In this document: piece after piece, positions 5,115 through 11,846 of the stretch
Layout of the letters: every line of letters begins with the position of its first letter
Numbering within the stretch: position 1 is the first letter of the stretch
From: JBOHBN01 sp050698355
GTDB taxonomy: Bacteria; Actinomycetota; Actinomycetes; Streptosporangiales; WHST01
Direction: 5' to 3'
NCBI GenBank assembly: GCA_050698355.1
Contig: JBOHBN010000201.1
Span: 1 to 12,776, forward strand
Length of the DNA stretch: 12,776 bases
The notes under the pieces: generated by a model
The model's input: the letters and a program-made list of their open reading frames with translations, nothing else
Told to the model about the DNA's origin: nothing
The model's database searches: none
Position numbers and translations under genes: made by a program

Positions 5115-6089
5115 TCAGTTCCACACCAGGTACGGCGCGATCAGCGCGGCACCGGAGGCGTCCTTGTCCCACGTGACCCACACCCCCGACGCGCCGTCCG
5201 GCGCCTGCCAGTAGCCGCGGTGATCCCAGCCGATGTCGGCCGGGCCGGCGTCACCGAGGTGTTCGGCGGCGTCCCCGCGGAACGCGACCGTGACACCCTT
5301 GAGGTCGCCACCGACGGCCTTCGCGCTCACCCACAGGTTGTGCACCACCTGCGAGCTGCCGCCGCACTCGAACGCGGCGCCGGCCGTGCCCTTCTCCTGG
5401 TCGATCAGCCATGACACGTTCAGTCCCATGTCGTCGTCCTCCTCGTCTTGCTGTGGTTGCCCGCCACCCAGCACGGAGGCGAGTTGGTCCGCGGTGCCGC
5501 GGTAGATGGATGCGTCGATGGGATGGCGGCCGGCGACGGTCGCCGATGAGGTGAACTGCATGACGGCGATGTTCTGGCCGCCGTAGGACACCCACTTCGA
5601 CAGGAACCACGCTTTCGCCCGCACCCAGATCTGTGAGGCGAACCCGCCGTTGTAGTTGGCGTAGACCGAGTACCACAGCGGCGGGAGGCCCGACAGGTCC
5701 GGCTTGCCGAGCTCGACCCAGCGCCACCGCGGGATGTAGACCAGCGGAACCTCGTACCCGTCGGCGCGTAGCCGGTTCACGATGTCGTGGGTGATGGCGA
5801 TCGGACCGGAGTCCTTCTCCACGTCCGGGATCACGCGGGCGCCGCGCGGCACGACGCGTTCGATCAGCGCGACCTGTTCGGCGGCGGGCACGTTGCGCTG
5901 GTAGAAGTAGGCGGCGGTGTGCAGCCCGGCGGCTTGCGCGTCGGCGTAGTTGCCGGCGAAACACGGGTCGATGTAGCTGTTGCCCTCGGTCGCCTTGATG
6001 AACACGAACGAGAAGCCGTCCGAGGTGGCTTGCGCCATCGGGAAGTGCTGCCCCTGCCAGTTCGATACGTCGAAGCCCCATTGCGACAT
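5115..6089 (-). CDS. GH25 endolysin (N-acetylmuramidase) with C-terminal domain
   Basis: A 324-residue cell-wall hydrolase. Residues 1-200 form a GH25 lysozyme barrel: GFDVSNWQG (Asp7), IKATEGNSYIDPCF, the AGLHTAAYFY strand, the catalytic DxE in VIPDVEKDSG (Asp89, Glu91) and PIDASIYRG near the end (Asp192). These match the Asp/Asp/Glu/Asp set of Cpl-1-like muramidases, which cleave MurNAc-GlcNAc bonds. An acidic linker (QPQQDEEDDD, 211-220) joins a C-terminal domain of about 104 residues with Trp/Gly-rich strands (WDHRGYWQAP, GVWVTWD), probably wall binding. The start at 6089 has GAGGAGA spaced 7 nt; a longer frame upstream lacks one. No signal peptide, so release depends on the adjacent holin. 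The linker holds a second strong start signal (see the separate entry). Confidence 0.93.
   Translation of the reverse strand: MSQWGFDVSNWQGQHFPMAQATSDGFSFVFIKATEGNSYIDPCFAGNYADAQAAGLHTAAYFYQRNVPAAEQVALIERVVPRGARVIPDVEKDSGPIAITHDIVNRLRADGYEVPLVYIPRWRWVELGKPDLSGLPPLWYSVYANYNGGFASQIWVRAKAWFLSKWVSYGGQNIAVMQFTSSATVAGRHPIDASIYRGTADQLASVLGGGQPQQDEEDDDMGLNVSWLIDQEKGTAGAAFECGGSSQVVHNLWVSAKAVGGDLKGVTVAFRGDAAEHLGDAGPADIGWDHRGYWQAPDGASGVWVTWDKDASGAALIAPYLVWN
5427..5443 (-). promoter_or_regulatory. Internal ribosome binding site and ATG inside the endolysin
   Basis: On the minus strand, AGGAGG (5443-5438) is followed by 8 nt and an in-frame ATG (5429-5427), Met221 of the endolysin. Starting here would give a 104-residue product (5115-5429) consisting of the C-terminal domain alone. 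The site lies in the Asp/Glu linker, whose GAG-GAG codons create the Shine-Dalgarno, so chance from codon choice is possible. Several phage endolysins are known to make a free C-terminal binding domain this way. Confidence 0.5.
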
Positions 6090-6106
6090 GGCGTGCTCTC
6101 CTCGGT

Positions 6107-6919
6107 CTAGTGCGGCAGCGGCAGGCCGGTGCAAGCGGCACTGCCTGCCGGGTGGGTCACCGTGGAGTCGGCACCGGTGGCCGGGTCGTGCAGGCTGACC
6201 ACGACCTGGCAGGTGCCGGACGAGTCACGCTGGAAGGCCACGTCGGTGACCGAGACGCCCTGCGATCCCTGCTCTCCGCTCGGCCCGACCGGGCCTGCCG
6301 GTCCAGCGCAGCCGCCGTGCGAGCCGCAATACGCCGCGACGGCGGCCGAGACCTGCGCGGTGGTGGCGTTCTTGCCCGCCGGTCCGGCCGCTCCTTGCGT
6401 GCCCTGGAACTGGCCGGGGTGGGCGTCGAGGTAGGACGCCGTGGCCGTGCTGATCTCGTCTTGGGTGGGTGGCCTGCCCGGCTGCGGCGGGTGCTTGGTG
6501 AGGTAGCCCGCGACCGCCGCGGCTACCATGCCGGGAGTGGCATCCTTGCCGTGCTCCGGCGGGTGACCCGTGAGGTAGCCGGCCACCGCCTGGTTGATCT
6601 GCTGCTGACTCGGCCCCGGCCCGCGGGCACCGCGAGGTCCGGCCGCCCCTTGCTGCGGCGCCGGCACTTTCGGCGTGCCGCCCATCGACCGCACCTGACT
6701 CGCCAGGGTCTGCGCGGCACCGGCGTTGCTGGAGGCTTGCCGCGACAACACGTCGATCCGGTTGGATGCGGAGTGCAGCGACACCGACAGGTAGGCCACG
6801 CCGCCGATGACGCAGACCAACAGCACGGCGAGCGCGACCCACATGCGCCGGTGCCCACGCCGGTCGAGTCCCGACGCGGTGGCGCGGCTGATGATCTCCC
6901 GTGTCTGCTCGTCAGTCAC
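6107..6919 (-). CDS. Single-TM collagen-like repeat protein of the lysis region
   Basis: A 270-residue protein: a cytoplasmic start (MTDEQTREIISRATA), one TM helix (about 27-48), a helical segment (50-78), then alternating short Gly-x-y collagen-like stretches (GAAGPRGARGPGP, GAAGPAGK, GPAGPVGPSG) and four copies of a helical unit of the form AVAxYLxxHPP (about 105-121, 128-145, 151-169 and 186-203). The last copy is altered to AAYCGSHGG. The C-terminal strand-rich piece has Cys residues that could pair. GTG start, overlapping the stop of the upstream gene (GTGA) with AGGAGG before it. It ends 17 nt before the endolysin. N-in/C-out topology and location suggest a role at the envelope, spanin-like or virion-associated, but neither is demonstrated. 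Confidence 0.75.
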   Translation of the reverse strand: MTDEQTREIISRATASGLDRRGHRRMWVALAVLLVCVIGGVAYLSVSLHSASNRIDVLSRQASSNAGAAQTLASQVRSMGGTPKVPAPQQGAAGPRGARGPGPSQQQINQAVAGYLTGHPPEHGKDATPGMVAAAVAGYLTKHPPQPGRPPTQDEISTATASYLDAHPGQFQGTQGAAGPAGKNATTAQVSAAVAAYCGSHGGCAGPAGPVGPSGEQGSQGVSVTDVAFQRDSSGTCQVVVSLHDPATGADSTVTHPAGSAACTGLPLPH

Positions 6920-7140
6920 TGCTCCTCCTGCTCGCGCAGCGCCTCGGCGATCGCGGCGGCCTCGTCGGGGTCGATGCGCCCGTCAGCGAGCGCGTCGGAA
7001 AGCAGGGACGCCGCAGTGGAGGCCGATCCGCCGCGTTCCCTGCGTGAGGTGCGCACGGCCAGCCAGACGAACGACGCCGCGGAGACCAGGGCGGCGAGAA
7101 CGGTGCCGATACCCACGAGCAGATCGCCCAGGTCACCCAT
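6916..7140 (-). CDS. Small single-TM protein of the lysis region (74 aa)
   Basis: A 74-residue protein with one TM helix (about residues 7-28: LVGIGTVLAALVSAASFVWL), a basic stop (VRTSRRERGG) and a soluble acidic tail (LADGRIDPDEAAAIAEALRE) that looks like a single EF-hand-like or helical loop. ATG at 7140 chosen because GGGAGG precedes it by 5 nt; the upstream extension of the frame has no such site. Its stop overlaps the GTG of the collagen-like protein. With holin and endolysin downstream it could be a second holin, antiholin or lysis accessory; the single helix makes this uncertain. Confidence 0.75.
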   Translation of the reverse strand: MGDLGDLLVGIGTVLAALVSAASFVWLAVRTSRRERGGSASTAASLLSDALADGRIDPDEAAAIAEALREQEEQ

Positions 7141-7180
7141 CCTCACCTCCCATGCGGGGTAGGGCTCACGAGTCGTCTCC

Positions 7181-7678
7181 TTAACGTCCCAAGTAGACGG
7201 CGGTGAACACGGGAACGTCGTCAACAGCGTGCTCGGCCACAACGGACGCTTGCGTGCCGACGCTGAAGGCGTCCACCGTCAACGTCTGCCCTCGCTCCAT
7301 CCACAACGGTCCGGTCACCGTGAGGTTCAGGCCCCCACTGTTCGATGTTTTGATGCGAGACCCCCCGGTGGGGGGGTCGATGAACATCAGGTACCGCACG
7401 CTGGCAGTGGCCCGGATCGAGCACATCAGCGTCCACCAGCCGGCGCGCCCGAACGTGAACACGCCCGTGTCGTTGTCCACGCTCATCCCCACGGGGTCGT
7501 GGTGGGCGTCCCACGGGGTGAGCGTGACCAACGTGTCCTTGGGCAGCGTCAGCGGCGTGACGAGCATCCACGAACCCGAGGGGCGTGTGCCCGTGCCACG
7601 CGGCCGTTCCAGCGCCGCCAGCCGCCGCCGCAGATCGGCGATGACCTCGGGCAGGCCGTCGATCGTCGGCGTGATCAC
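7181..7678 (-). CDS. Tail-tip protein with short coiled coil and C1q-like beta domain
   Basis: A 165-residue protein. Residues 9-25 (LPEVIADLRRRLAALER) form a short amphipathic helix of the kind that trimerises phage tip proteins. Residues about 38-165 are a strand-rich domain with TGVFTFGRAGWWTLMCSIRA, LWMERGQTLTVDAF and the terminal FTAVYLGR, resembling a C1q/TNF-like jelly roll, which phages use as receptor or sugar binders. The GTG start overlaps the stop of the upstream gene (GTGA, 7678-7675) and GGAG precedes it. The C1q-like call is by fold pattern only. A G7 tract lies in the coding sequence (7370-7376). Confidence 0.75.
   Translation of the reverse strand: MITPTIDGLPEVIADLRRRLAALERPRGTGTRPSGSWMLVTPLTLPKDTLVTLTPWDAHHDPVGMSVDNDTGVFTFGRAGWWTLMCSIRATASVRYLMFIDPPTGGSRIKTSNSGGLNLTVTGPLWMERGQTLTVDAFSVGTQASVVAEHAVDDVPVFTAVYLGR
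7359..7378. repeat. Perfect C6/G6 hairpin with homopolymer tract in the C1q-like gene
   Basis: GACCCCCC (7359-7366) pairs with GGGGGGTC (7371-7378) around a 4-nt loop, including a run of seven G. It encodes the DPPTGGS turn. It could simply reflect Pro and Gly codons, but it is the longest homopolymer noticed in the window and may stall transcription or slip during replication. Confidence 0.5.
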
Positions 7679-8163
7679 GCCGTCTCCGAGACGGTCAGCG
7701 CCACGGTCAACCCGGACGGGGCGATGTCGGTGATGCGCTGCACCGTCGACCCGTCGGCGATCCACGGGTCGCCGTGCACGCTCAACTGCATCGTGTCCCC
7801 CGCCCTGTAGGAGCCGATCGGGTGGATCGGGTCGTCGGCGCGCACCGTCGGGGTGCGCAGCACCACCGGGTCGTGGAACGCGGCGGCGTAGGAACGGGCG
7901 TAGCCGTCAAGGGTGGCCTGCTCGGTCACCGAGCTGTGGTCGCTGCTGTTGACCCGCCACAGCGCGGGCATGCCGCCGTCCAGCAGGTCCGGGTTGTCGG
8001 CGCGGGAACACAGCGGATGCTGCGTGCCGTCGTCGTCGGACTCGCCCCGGCTGGTGAGCAGGTAGGTGGTGGCCTGGCCCGAGGCGTCCTCGTCCTCGGT
8101 CAGCTTCACCACGCTCGGCGACGGGTGATCCCAGGCGACATGCGTTCCCGGCTGTGTGAGCAT
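7675..8163 (-). CDS. Separated C-terminal part of the tail-tip protein
   Basis: A 162-residue product starting MLTQPGTHVAWDHPSPSVVK. It contains SSVTEQATLDGYARSYAAA and VRADDPIHPIGSYRAGDTMQL, which I recognise as the C-terminal section of actinobacterial siphovirus minor tail proteins, normally continuous with the preceding tail module. Here its ATG directly follows, in the same frame, the TAG of the upstream gene. GAGGG (8176-8172) lies 8 nt before the ATG, so independent initiation or re-initiation is possible; read-through would give one 899-residue protein. The 3' end overlaps the C1q-like gene by GTGA. This is either a true two-gene split, a read-through product, or a gene broken by a recent nonsense change. 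Confidence 0.75.
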   Translation of the reverse strand: MLTQPGTHVAWDHPSPSVVKLTEDEDASGQATTYLLTSRGESDDDGTQHPLCSRADNPDLLDGGMPALWRVNSSDHSSVTEQATLDGYARSYAAAFHDPVVLRTPTVRADDPIHPIGSYRAGDTMQLSVHGDPWIADGSTVQRITDIAPSGLTVALTVSETA

Positions 8164-10374
8164 CTACCCCACCCTCATCACGTATGTAGCGCGACGCCGG
8201 TCGTCGAGGAACGTGCCGTCGAAGCGGATATCCGGCCCGTCCTCGGCTTGGGTGAGCTTGGTGAGCGCGTCGGCAGCCGTGGTGATCTGGTCACCGGCGT
8301 AGGTGCGGGTGTGTGCGTCGCCGTCCTCGGGGGCGGGCATCTGCACCGGCAGTTTTCCACCCGGCACGGTCAACGCGAACTGCACCACCCGGACGGCCAA
8401 CCCGGCCAACGTCTTGTCGGTGACCGTCAAATCGGTGGGCAGTTCCCCGTTCTTGCCCACGGTTGCGGGGTTGCCGATCATCAACCGTCCCTTGAGGATG
8501 GCCCACAGTTCGGAGGCGGGAAGGGTGATGGTGCCGTCGCCGTCGTAGGACCGTCCCGGGGTGATCGGCCCGAACCACAGCACCCGCTCACCCGCGGAGA
8601 TGAGCAGCGAGAACCGCCACGGCGTGGTCAGTGCCCGCACGTTCACGCCGGACAGTTCCGGCGCGGTCAGCGGGATCGTCGCCGAGCAGGTTCCCGCGGT
8701 GTTCAGCGGGGTGTTCCACCCGAGCTTCGTGTACGGCAGGGACGTGACGATCCGGCCCGTCACCGTCTCGTACACGGTCACGTCGTAGGACAGTCGAATC
8801 GGGCCGGGCCGGTTCGGCAGATCACCGGCGGGTGGGGTCGGGATGCTGGCCGTGGCATCCAGGGTCAGGGTCGCGGTGACCTGTTGCGACGTCCCCGGGA
8901 TCGCGGCCGTGGCGCTCAGCGTGAGCGTGGCGGTCACGGCCTGCGCCGGTGGGGTGGCCGAGCCGATCCAGTCGGAACCCAACGCCATTTCGTCGACGTA
9001 GACCGGCGAGTTCGACGCGGAGCCTTGCCCGACGCGCCACTCGGAAACGGCGGCCGTGTCGGTGATCCCCGCCGTGATCGTCTCCACCGGTGTGGCCACG
9101 TTCGGCGGGGAGTACAGGCGCAGCTCTTGGCCGGCGCCCTCGACGTGCCACTCCACCCGGTACCACGCCCCCGGGGTGAGCATGGTGGTCGTGGTGGTGC
9201 TGTAGGTGTGCCCGTCCACCAGGCCGAGTTCCCCGGTGCTGCGCACATGCACGGCGGCTTTCGTGCCGGCCGACGACTGGGTCGTCAGGAACGTCGCGGT
9301 CGCGCTCGGCAGCGCCGGGATCTGGATGTAGATCCGGGTGTAGCCCGCATCCAGCAGGTCGCGCAGGTACCCGTAGCCCGTGCCGGGGCAGCTCGCCGAC
9401 ACGCCGCCGCTCACGCCGCCCTCGACGTAGTAGAAGTCCTCGCCGATGTGGGAGTCGAACCCCTCACCGGCCACAGCCTCTCCGACGGTGCCGGTGAAGT
9501 GGTGTTCACGGACGATGCTCACCGGCGCCCCCTCCAAGCTGTAGACGCGCACATAGTCGGCGTCGTAGGTGACCGGAAACGACGGGGCAACCAGCCCGGT
9601 CGCGTCACAGTTCGGTGGCGTACCCGCCGACAGGCACCGGTCCAGCGCGGACGAGTAGCCGAGCGGGTCGTCCGGGCTGCCCACCCAGTCGGCGCCGGTG
9701 TGAATGTTCAGCGACACGTCCCACAGGTCCACGTCCGGGTAGTCGTCCCAGAACGCGGTGTCGGTGGCGAGGTAGTCCCCGGTTTGCGTGTCGTCGACGT
9801 AGAAGCGGAACCGGATGCCCCCGGTGTCCGGGTGGATCGCCACGCCGATCGTGTGCCACTGCGGGGCGGTGGCGTTGTCTTGCAGGTAGCCGTGTGCCTG
9901 GTAGAGGTTAGTGACCCCGTTCAGGTGCAGCGTGTGGCAGCAGTGGTCGGGTATCTGGTCGTCGAAGACTTCCATGACGTCGACCTCGGCCACACCCGCC
10001 CCGGCCCGGTGGCGCAGCCAGAACGCGGGCAGGATGCCGTGACACTGCGGTATCCGTAGCCGCGCCTCGATGTAGCAGGCCCGCGGGAAGAACGTGTCCG
10101 AGCTCGGCGACGGATCGGCGACGGTGCCGCGCTTGCCGGTGGAGAGAAACCCGGAGGTGAACTGTCTGCTGCCTTGCGGACCGGTGTAGTCCTGGCGCCG
10201 GCTGGTGACCGTCACCGTCGAGCCGTCCACGGTGATGTTGGACGGCAGCAGATAGTCCTGCGCACCGACCCCGGTGCCGTAGGTGGAGTGGTAGCGGTAC
10301 CAGGTGGCCGTGTCGAGCGTGTCGAACCCGTCGGTGAAGACCGCCGCCCACCGGTAGCCGTCGGGCGGCGTCAC
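8164..10374 (-). CDS. Large tail-tip protein with GH16 glycosidase and LamG-like domains
   Basis: A 736-residue structural protein. Residues 1-280 form a GH16 (laminarinase/endoglucanase-type) domain: DGFDTLDTATWYRY at the start, YIEARLRIPQCHGILPAFWL (101-120), the catalytic ExDxxE motif AEVDVMEVF (Glu130, Asp132, Glu135) and WHTIGVAIHPDTGGIRFRFY (173-191). Residues about 285-470 look like a LamG/concanavalin-type beta sandwich. A two-copy linker (480-512) leads to a tail-associated module (about 525-736: WRFSLLISAGERVLWFGPI, LPASELWAILKGRLM) as in siphovirus minor tail proteins. GTG start with AAGGA 5 nt upstream, 1 nt after the previous stop. It would sit at the tail tip and cleave a surface or extracellular beta-glucan or galactan; the substrate is unknown. 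It ends in TAG, with its expected C-terminus in the next ORF. Confidence 0.88.
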   Translation of the reverse strand: MTPPDGYRWAAVFTDGFDTLDTATWYRYHSTYGTGVGAQDYLLPSNITVDGSTVTVTSRRQDYTGPQGSRQFTSGFLSTGKRGTVADPSPSSDTFFPRACYIEARLRIPQCHGILPAFWLRHRAGAGVAEVDVMEVFDDQIPDHCCHTLHLNGVTNLYQAHGYLQDNATAPQWHTIGVAIHPDTGGIRFRFYVDDTQTGDYLATDTAFWDDYPDVDLWDVSLNIHTGADWVGSPDDPLGYSSALDRCLSAGTPPNCDATGLVAPSFPVTYDADYVRVYSLEGAPVSIVREHHFTGTVGEAVAGEGFDSHIGEDFYYVEGGVSGGVSASCPGTGYGYLRDLLDAGYTRIYIQIPALPSATATFLTTQSSAGTKAAVHVRSTGELGLVDGHTYSTTTTTMLTPGAWYRVEWHVEGAGQELRLYSPPNVATPVETITAGITDTAAVSEWRVGQGSASNSPVYVDEMALGSDWIGSATPPAQAVTATLTLSATAAIPGTSQQVTATLTLDATASIPTPPAGDLPNRPGPIRLSYDVTVYETVTGRIVTSLPYTKLGWNTPLNTAGTCSATIPLTAPELSGVNVRALTTPWRFSLLISAGERVLWFGPITPGRSYDGDGTITLPASELWAILKGRLMIGNPATVGKNGELPTDLTVTDKTLAGLAVRVVQFALTVPGGKLPVQMPAPEDGDAHTRTYAGDQITTAADALTKLTQAEDGPDIRFDGTFLDDRRRATYVMRVG
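8839..8937 (-). repeat. Two-copy linker repeat VTATLTL-x-ATA-x-IP in the tail-tip protein
   Basis: Residues 480-493 and 499-512 of the tail-tip protein repeat the 14-residue unit VTATLTLSATAAIP / VTATLTLDATASIP, with a 19-residue period. The unit lies between the LamG-like and tail-associated modules, consistent with an inserted or duplicated spacer. Confidence 0.7.
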
Positions 10375-10375
10375 C

Positions 10376-10696
10376 TCAGTCCTTGAGCGTGACCGTCAGC
10401 GGGAAGTCGGCCGTCTGCGGCGACGGCAACGCCCCGCCGAACAGGAAGTTCCCGCCCGTCGCGGCGTCCCACACCGAGTAGTGCGTCACCGTCGTACCCG
10501 AGGGCACCGCCGCGGTCACCTGCGACGCCGTCCGCGCGTGGGCGGAGGCGGCGGCGAACGTGGCCTGCTGCCGGGCACCACCGGACTCCGAGGCGCCGGT
10601 CGCGCCCGGATCGGCGGTGTTCGTGGCGATGTAGGCCGTGCCCGGGGCGCCTTGGGCGAGCACCGTCGTACGGAACGCGGGAGCGAACGTGGCCAT
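10376..10696 (-). CDS. Small phage tail fibre-type protein
   Basis: A 106-residue protein with the pattern of a widespread small phage tail-fibre family: YIATNTADPGATGASESGG, ARQQATFAAAS, then TVTHYSVWDAATGGNFLFGG and strand-rich TADFPLTVTLKD. These proteins are adsorption-apparatus components; the exact position in the virion is not visible from sequence. ATG with GAGGGG about 7 nt upstream; 10 nt separate it from the gene before, and 1 nt lies between its stop and the GTG of the tail-tip gene, so the three are tightly co-translated. Confidence 0.8.
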   Translation of the reverse strand: MATFAPAFRTTVLAQGAPGTAYIATNTADPGATGASESGGARQQATFAAASAHARTASQVTAAVPSGTTVTHYSVWDAATGGNFLFGGALPSPQTADFPLTVTLKD

Positions 10697-10706
10697 CAGA
10701 CACCCC

Positions 10707-11843
10707 TCACTGCTGCGCCAGGAACAGGCCGGAGAACTCCAGGTTCGCCCCCGCCTGAATCGTGAAGTGCCCGGCCCAATGCGGAATACCCGTCCCGACC
10801 CCCCACCCGGAGTCCGCGTTCCGCAAGAACCCCAGCGAGCAGTCGTCGTGGTCGCCCGGCACGCCGAACTGAATGTTGCCGCGGGCCGCCGAAACGTAGG
10901 CGAAACCGGGGGCCACGAAGTACGGGTTCTGGAACCGGCAGGGTATGTACACCTCCGATATCAGCGGCGTGATCCCGGGGGGCAGGGTGCAGGTGATCGG
11001 GCCATGTCCGGCGTCACCGCTCGTGGAGCCCATCTCCATGTGCCCGAAAACGTACGTCAGACCGCCGACGAACTGCATGTAGTAGCCCTCGGCGTACCCG
11101 CCGCTGCCGAAGGCGATCTGGTCGTAGTTCGTGGACCCGAACTTCGGTGTCCACGCGGTCACCTTCGACGCGACCGGAACCCAGCCCAACCCCGTGAACA
11201 TGTCCACCGAAAACGTCTTGTCGGAGGTGTCGAGGGAACCGCGCATCTGCCCCGGAGTTGCCGGATCATCCGCACCGATCCCGTTGATCACCAGCCGGTT
11301 ACCGCCCACCGCGACCGCGAAACGGCGCTCGTCCGCCACCGAGGGGATCGTCGTCGTGTCACCGGCCGGGGTGGTCCACGACGCCAACACCGTCGACGCC
11401 GCGGGCAATCCTGTGGGCCGTGCCATCGTTCCGTCGGCCGGCCCGGTGAACACATCCATCTGCGAGTCTTTGCCGTCCTCGACCCACACCACCGCGAGAT
11501 CCGTGCGGTCGTTGGTCGTGTCCGCCGGCGGCACCGTCACCGTGGAGATGCCCTCGAACCCGCCGCGCCAGGAGGTTTGCTCCGTGTCCGACTGCACGAT
11601 GAACACGCCCGCCGACACCTGCAACTCGTTCGACGCGGGCACCGACGGCGTCACAATCAACCCGGCCGGGGTTCCCGTCGCCGGGTCCGTGCCCTCCGGG
11701 ATCACACCCGAGTAGACGCGGTTCGGCGCGGACTGCGCGAACACCGCGTTGCCCGTGAACCGGGTGTCCTTAGCGGACATCCCCACCGTGCCGTCAGCAC
11801 TGCGCTGCATGGCAAACGGCGTCACGCCGGAAACGGGAGCCAT
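10707..11843 (-). CDS. Minor tail / tail fibre protein
   Basis: A 378-residue protein. The first half (about 40-185) resembles phage upper-baseplate/fibre base segments: VYSGVIPEGT, a self-assembling strand-rich stretch ELQVSAGVFIVQSDTEQT, and TNDRTDLAVVWVEDG followed by STVLASWTTPAGDTTTIPS and DERRFAV. The second half has Gly/aromatic-rich strands (GGYAEGYYMQFVGGLTYVFG) and a C-terminal beta region ending SGLFLAQQ, suitable for a receptor-facing domain. It begins 3 nt after the stop of the Dit-like gene with only a weak GGTGGTGA ribosome signal, so coupling to upstream translation is likely. The assignment rests on context and fold pattern. Confidence 0.78.
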   Translation of the reverse strand: MAPVSGVTPFAMQRSADGTVGMSAKDTRFTGNAVFAQSAPNRVYSGVIPEGTDPATGTPAGLIVTPSVPASNELQVSAGVFIVQSDTEQTSWRGGFEGISTVTVPPADTTNDRTDLAVVWVEDGKDSQMDVFTGPADGTMARPTGLPAASTVLASWTTPAGDTTTIPSVADERRFAVAVGGNRLVINGIGADDPATPGQMRGSLDTSDKTFSVDMFTGLGWVPVASKVTAWTPKFGSTNYDQIAFGSGGYAEGYYMQFVGGLTYVFGHMEMGSTSGDAGHGPITCTLPPGITPLISEVYIPCRFQNPYFVAPGFAYVSAARGNIQFGVPGDHDDCSLGFLRNADSGWGVGTGIPHWAGHFTIQAGANLEFSGLFLAQQ

Positions 11844-11846
11844 GTT

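Noticed and set aside
5251..6141. 296-residue minus-strand frame over the endolysin
   Set aside because: Arg-rich out-of-frame reading of the GH25 gene; the GH25 frame has the catalytic motifs and a good ribosome site.
8164..8166. Reassignment of TAG to an amino acid (pyrrolysine or a recoded phage)
   Set aside because: At least three other genes here (stops at 2684-2686, 4880-4882 and 6107-6109) end properly in TAG, and no recoding element or tRNA is visible. Local read-through remains open.
7774..10059. 761-residue open frame on the plus strand
   Set aside because: It lies opposite the tail-tip genes, is rich in Arg/Gly/Val/His with no recognisable domain, and is a typical GC-rich antisense shadow.
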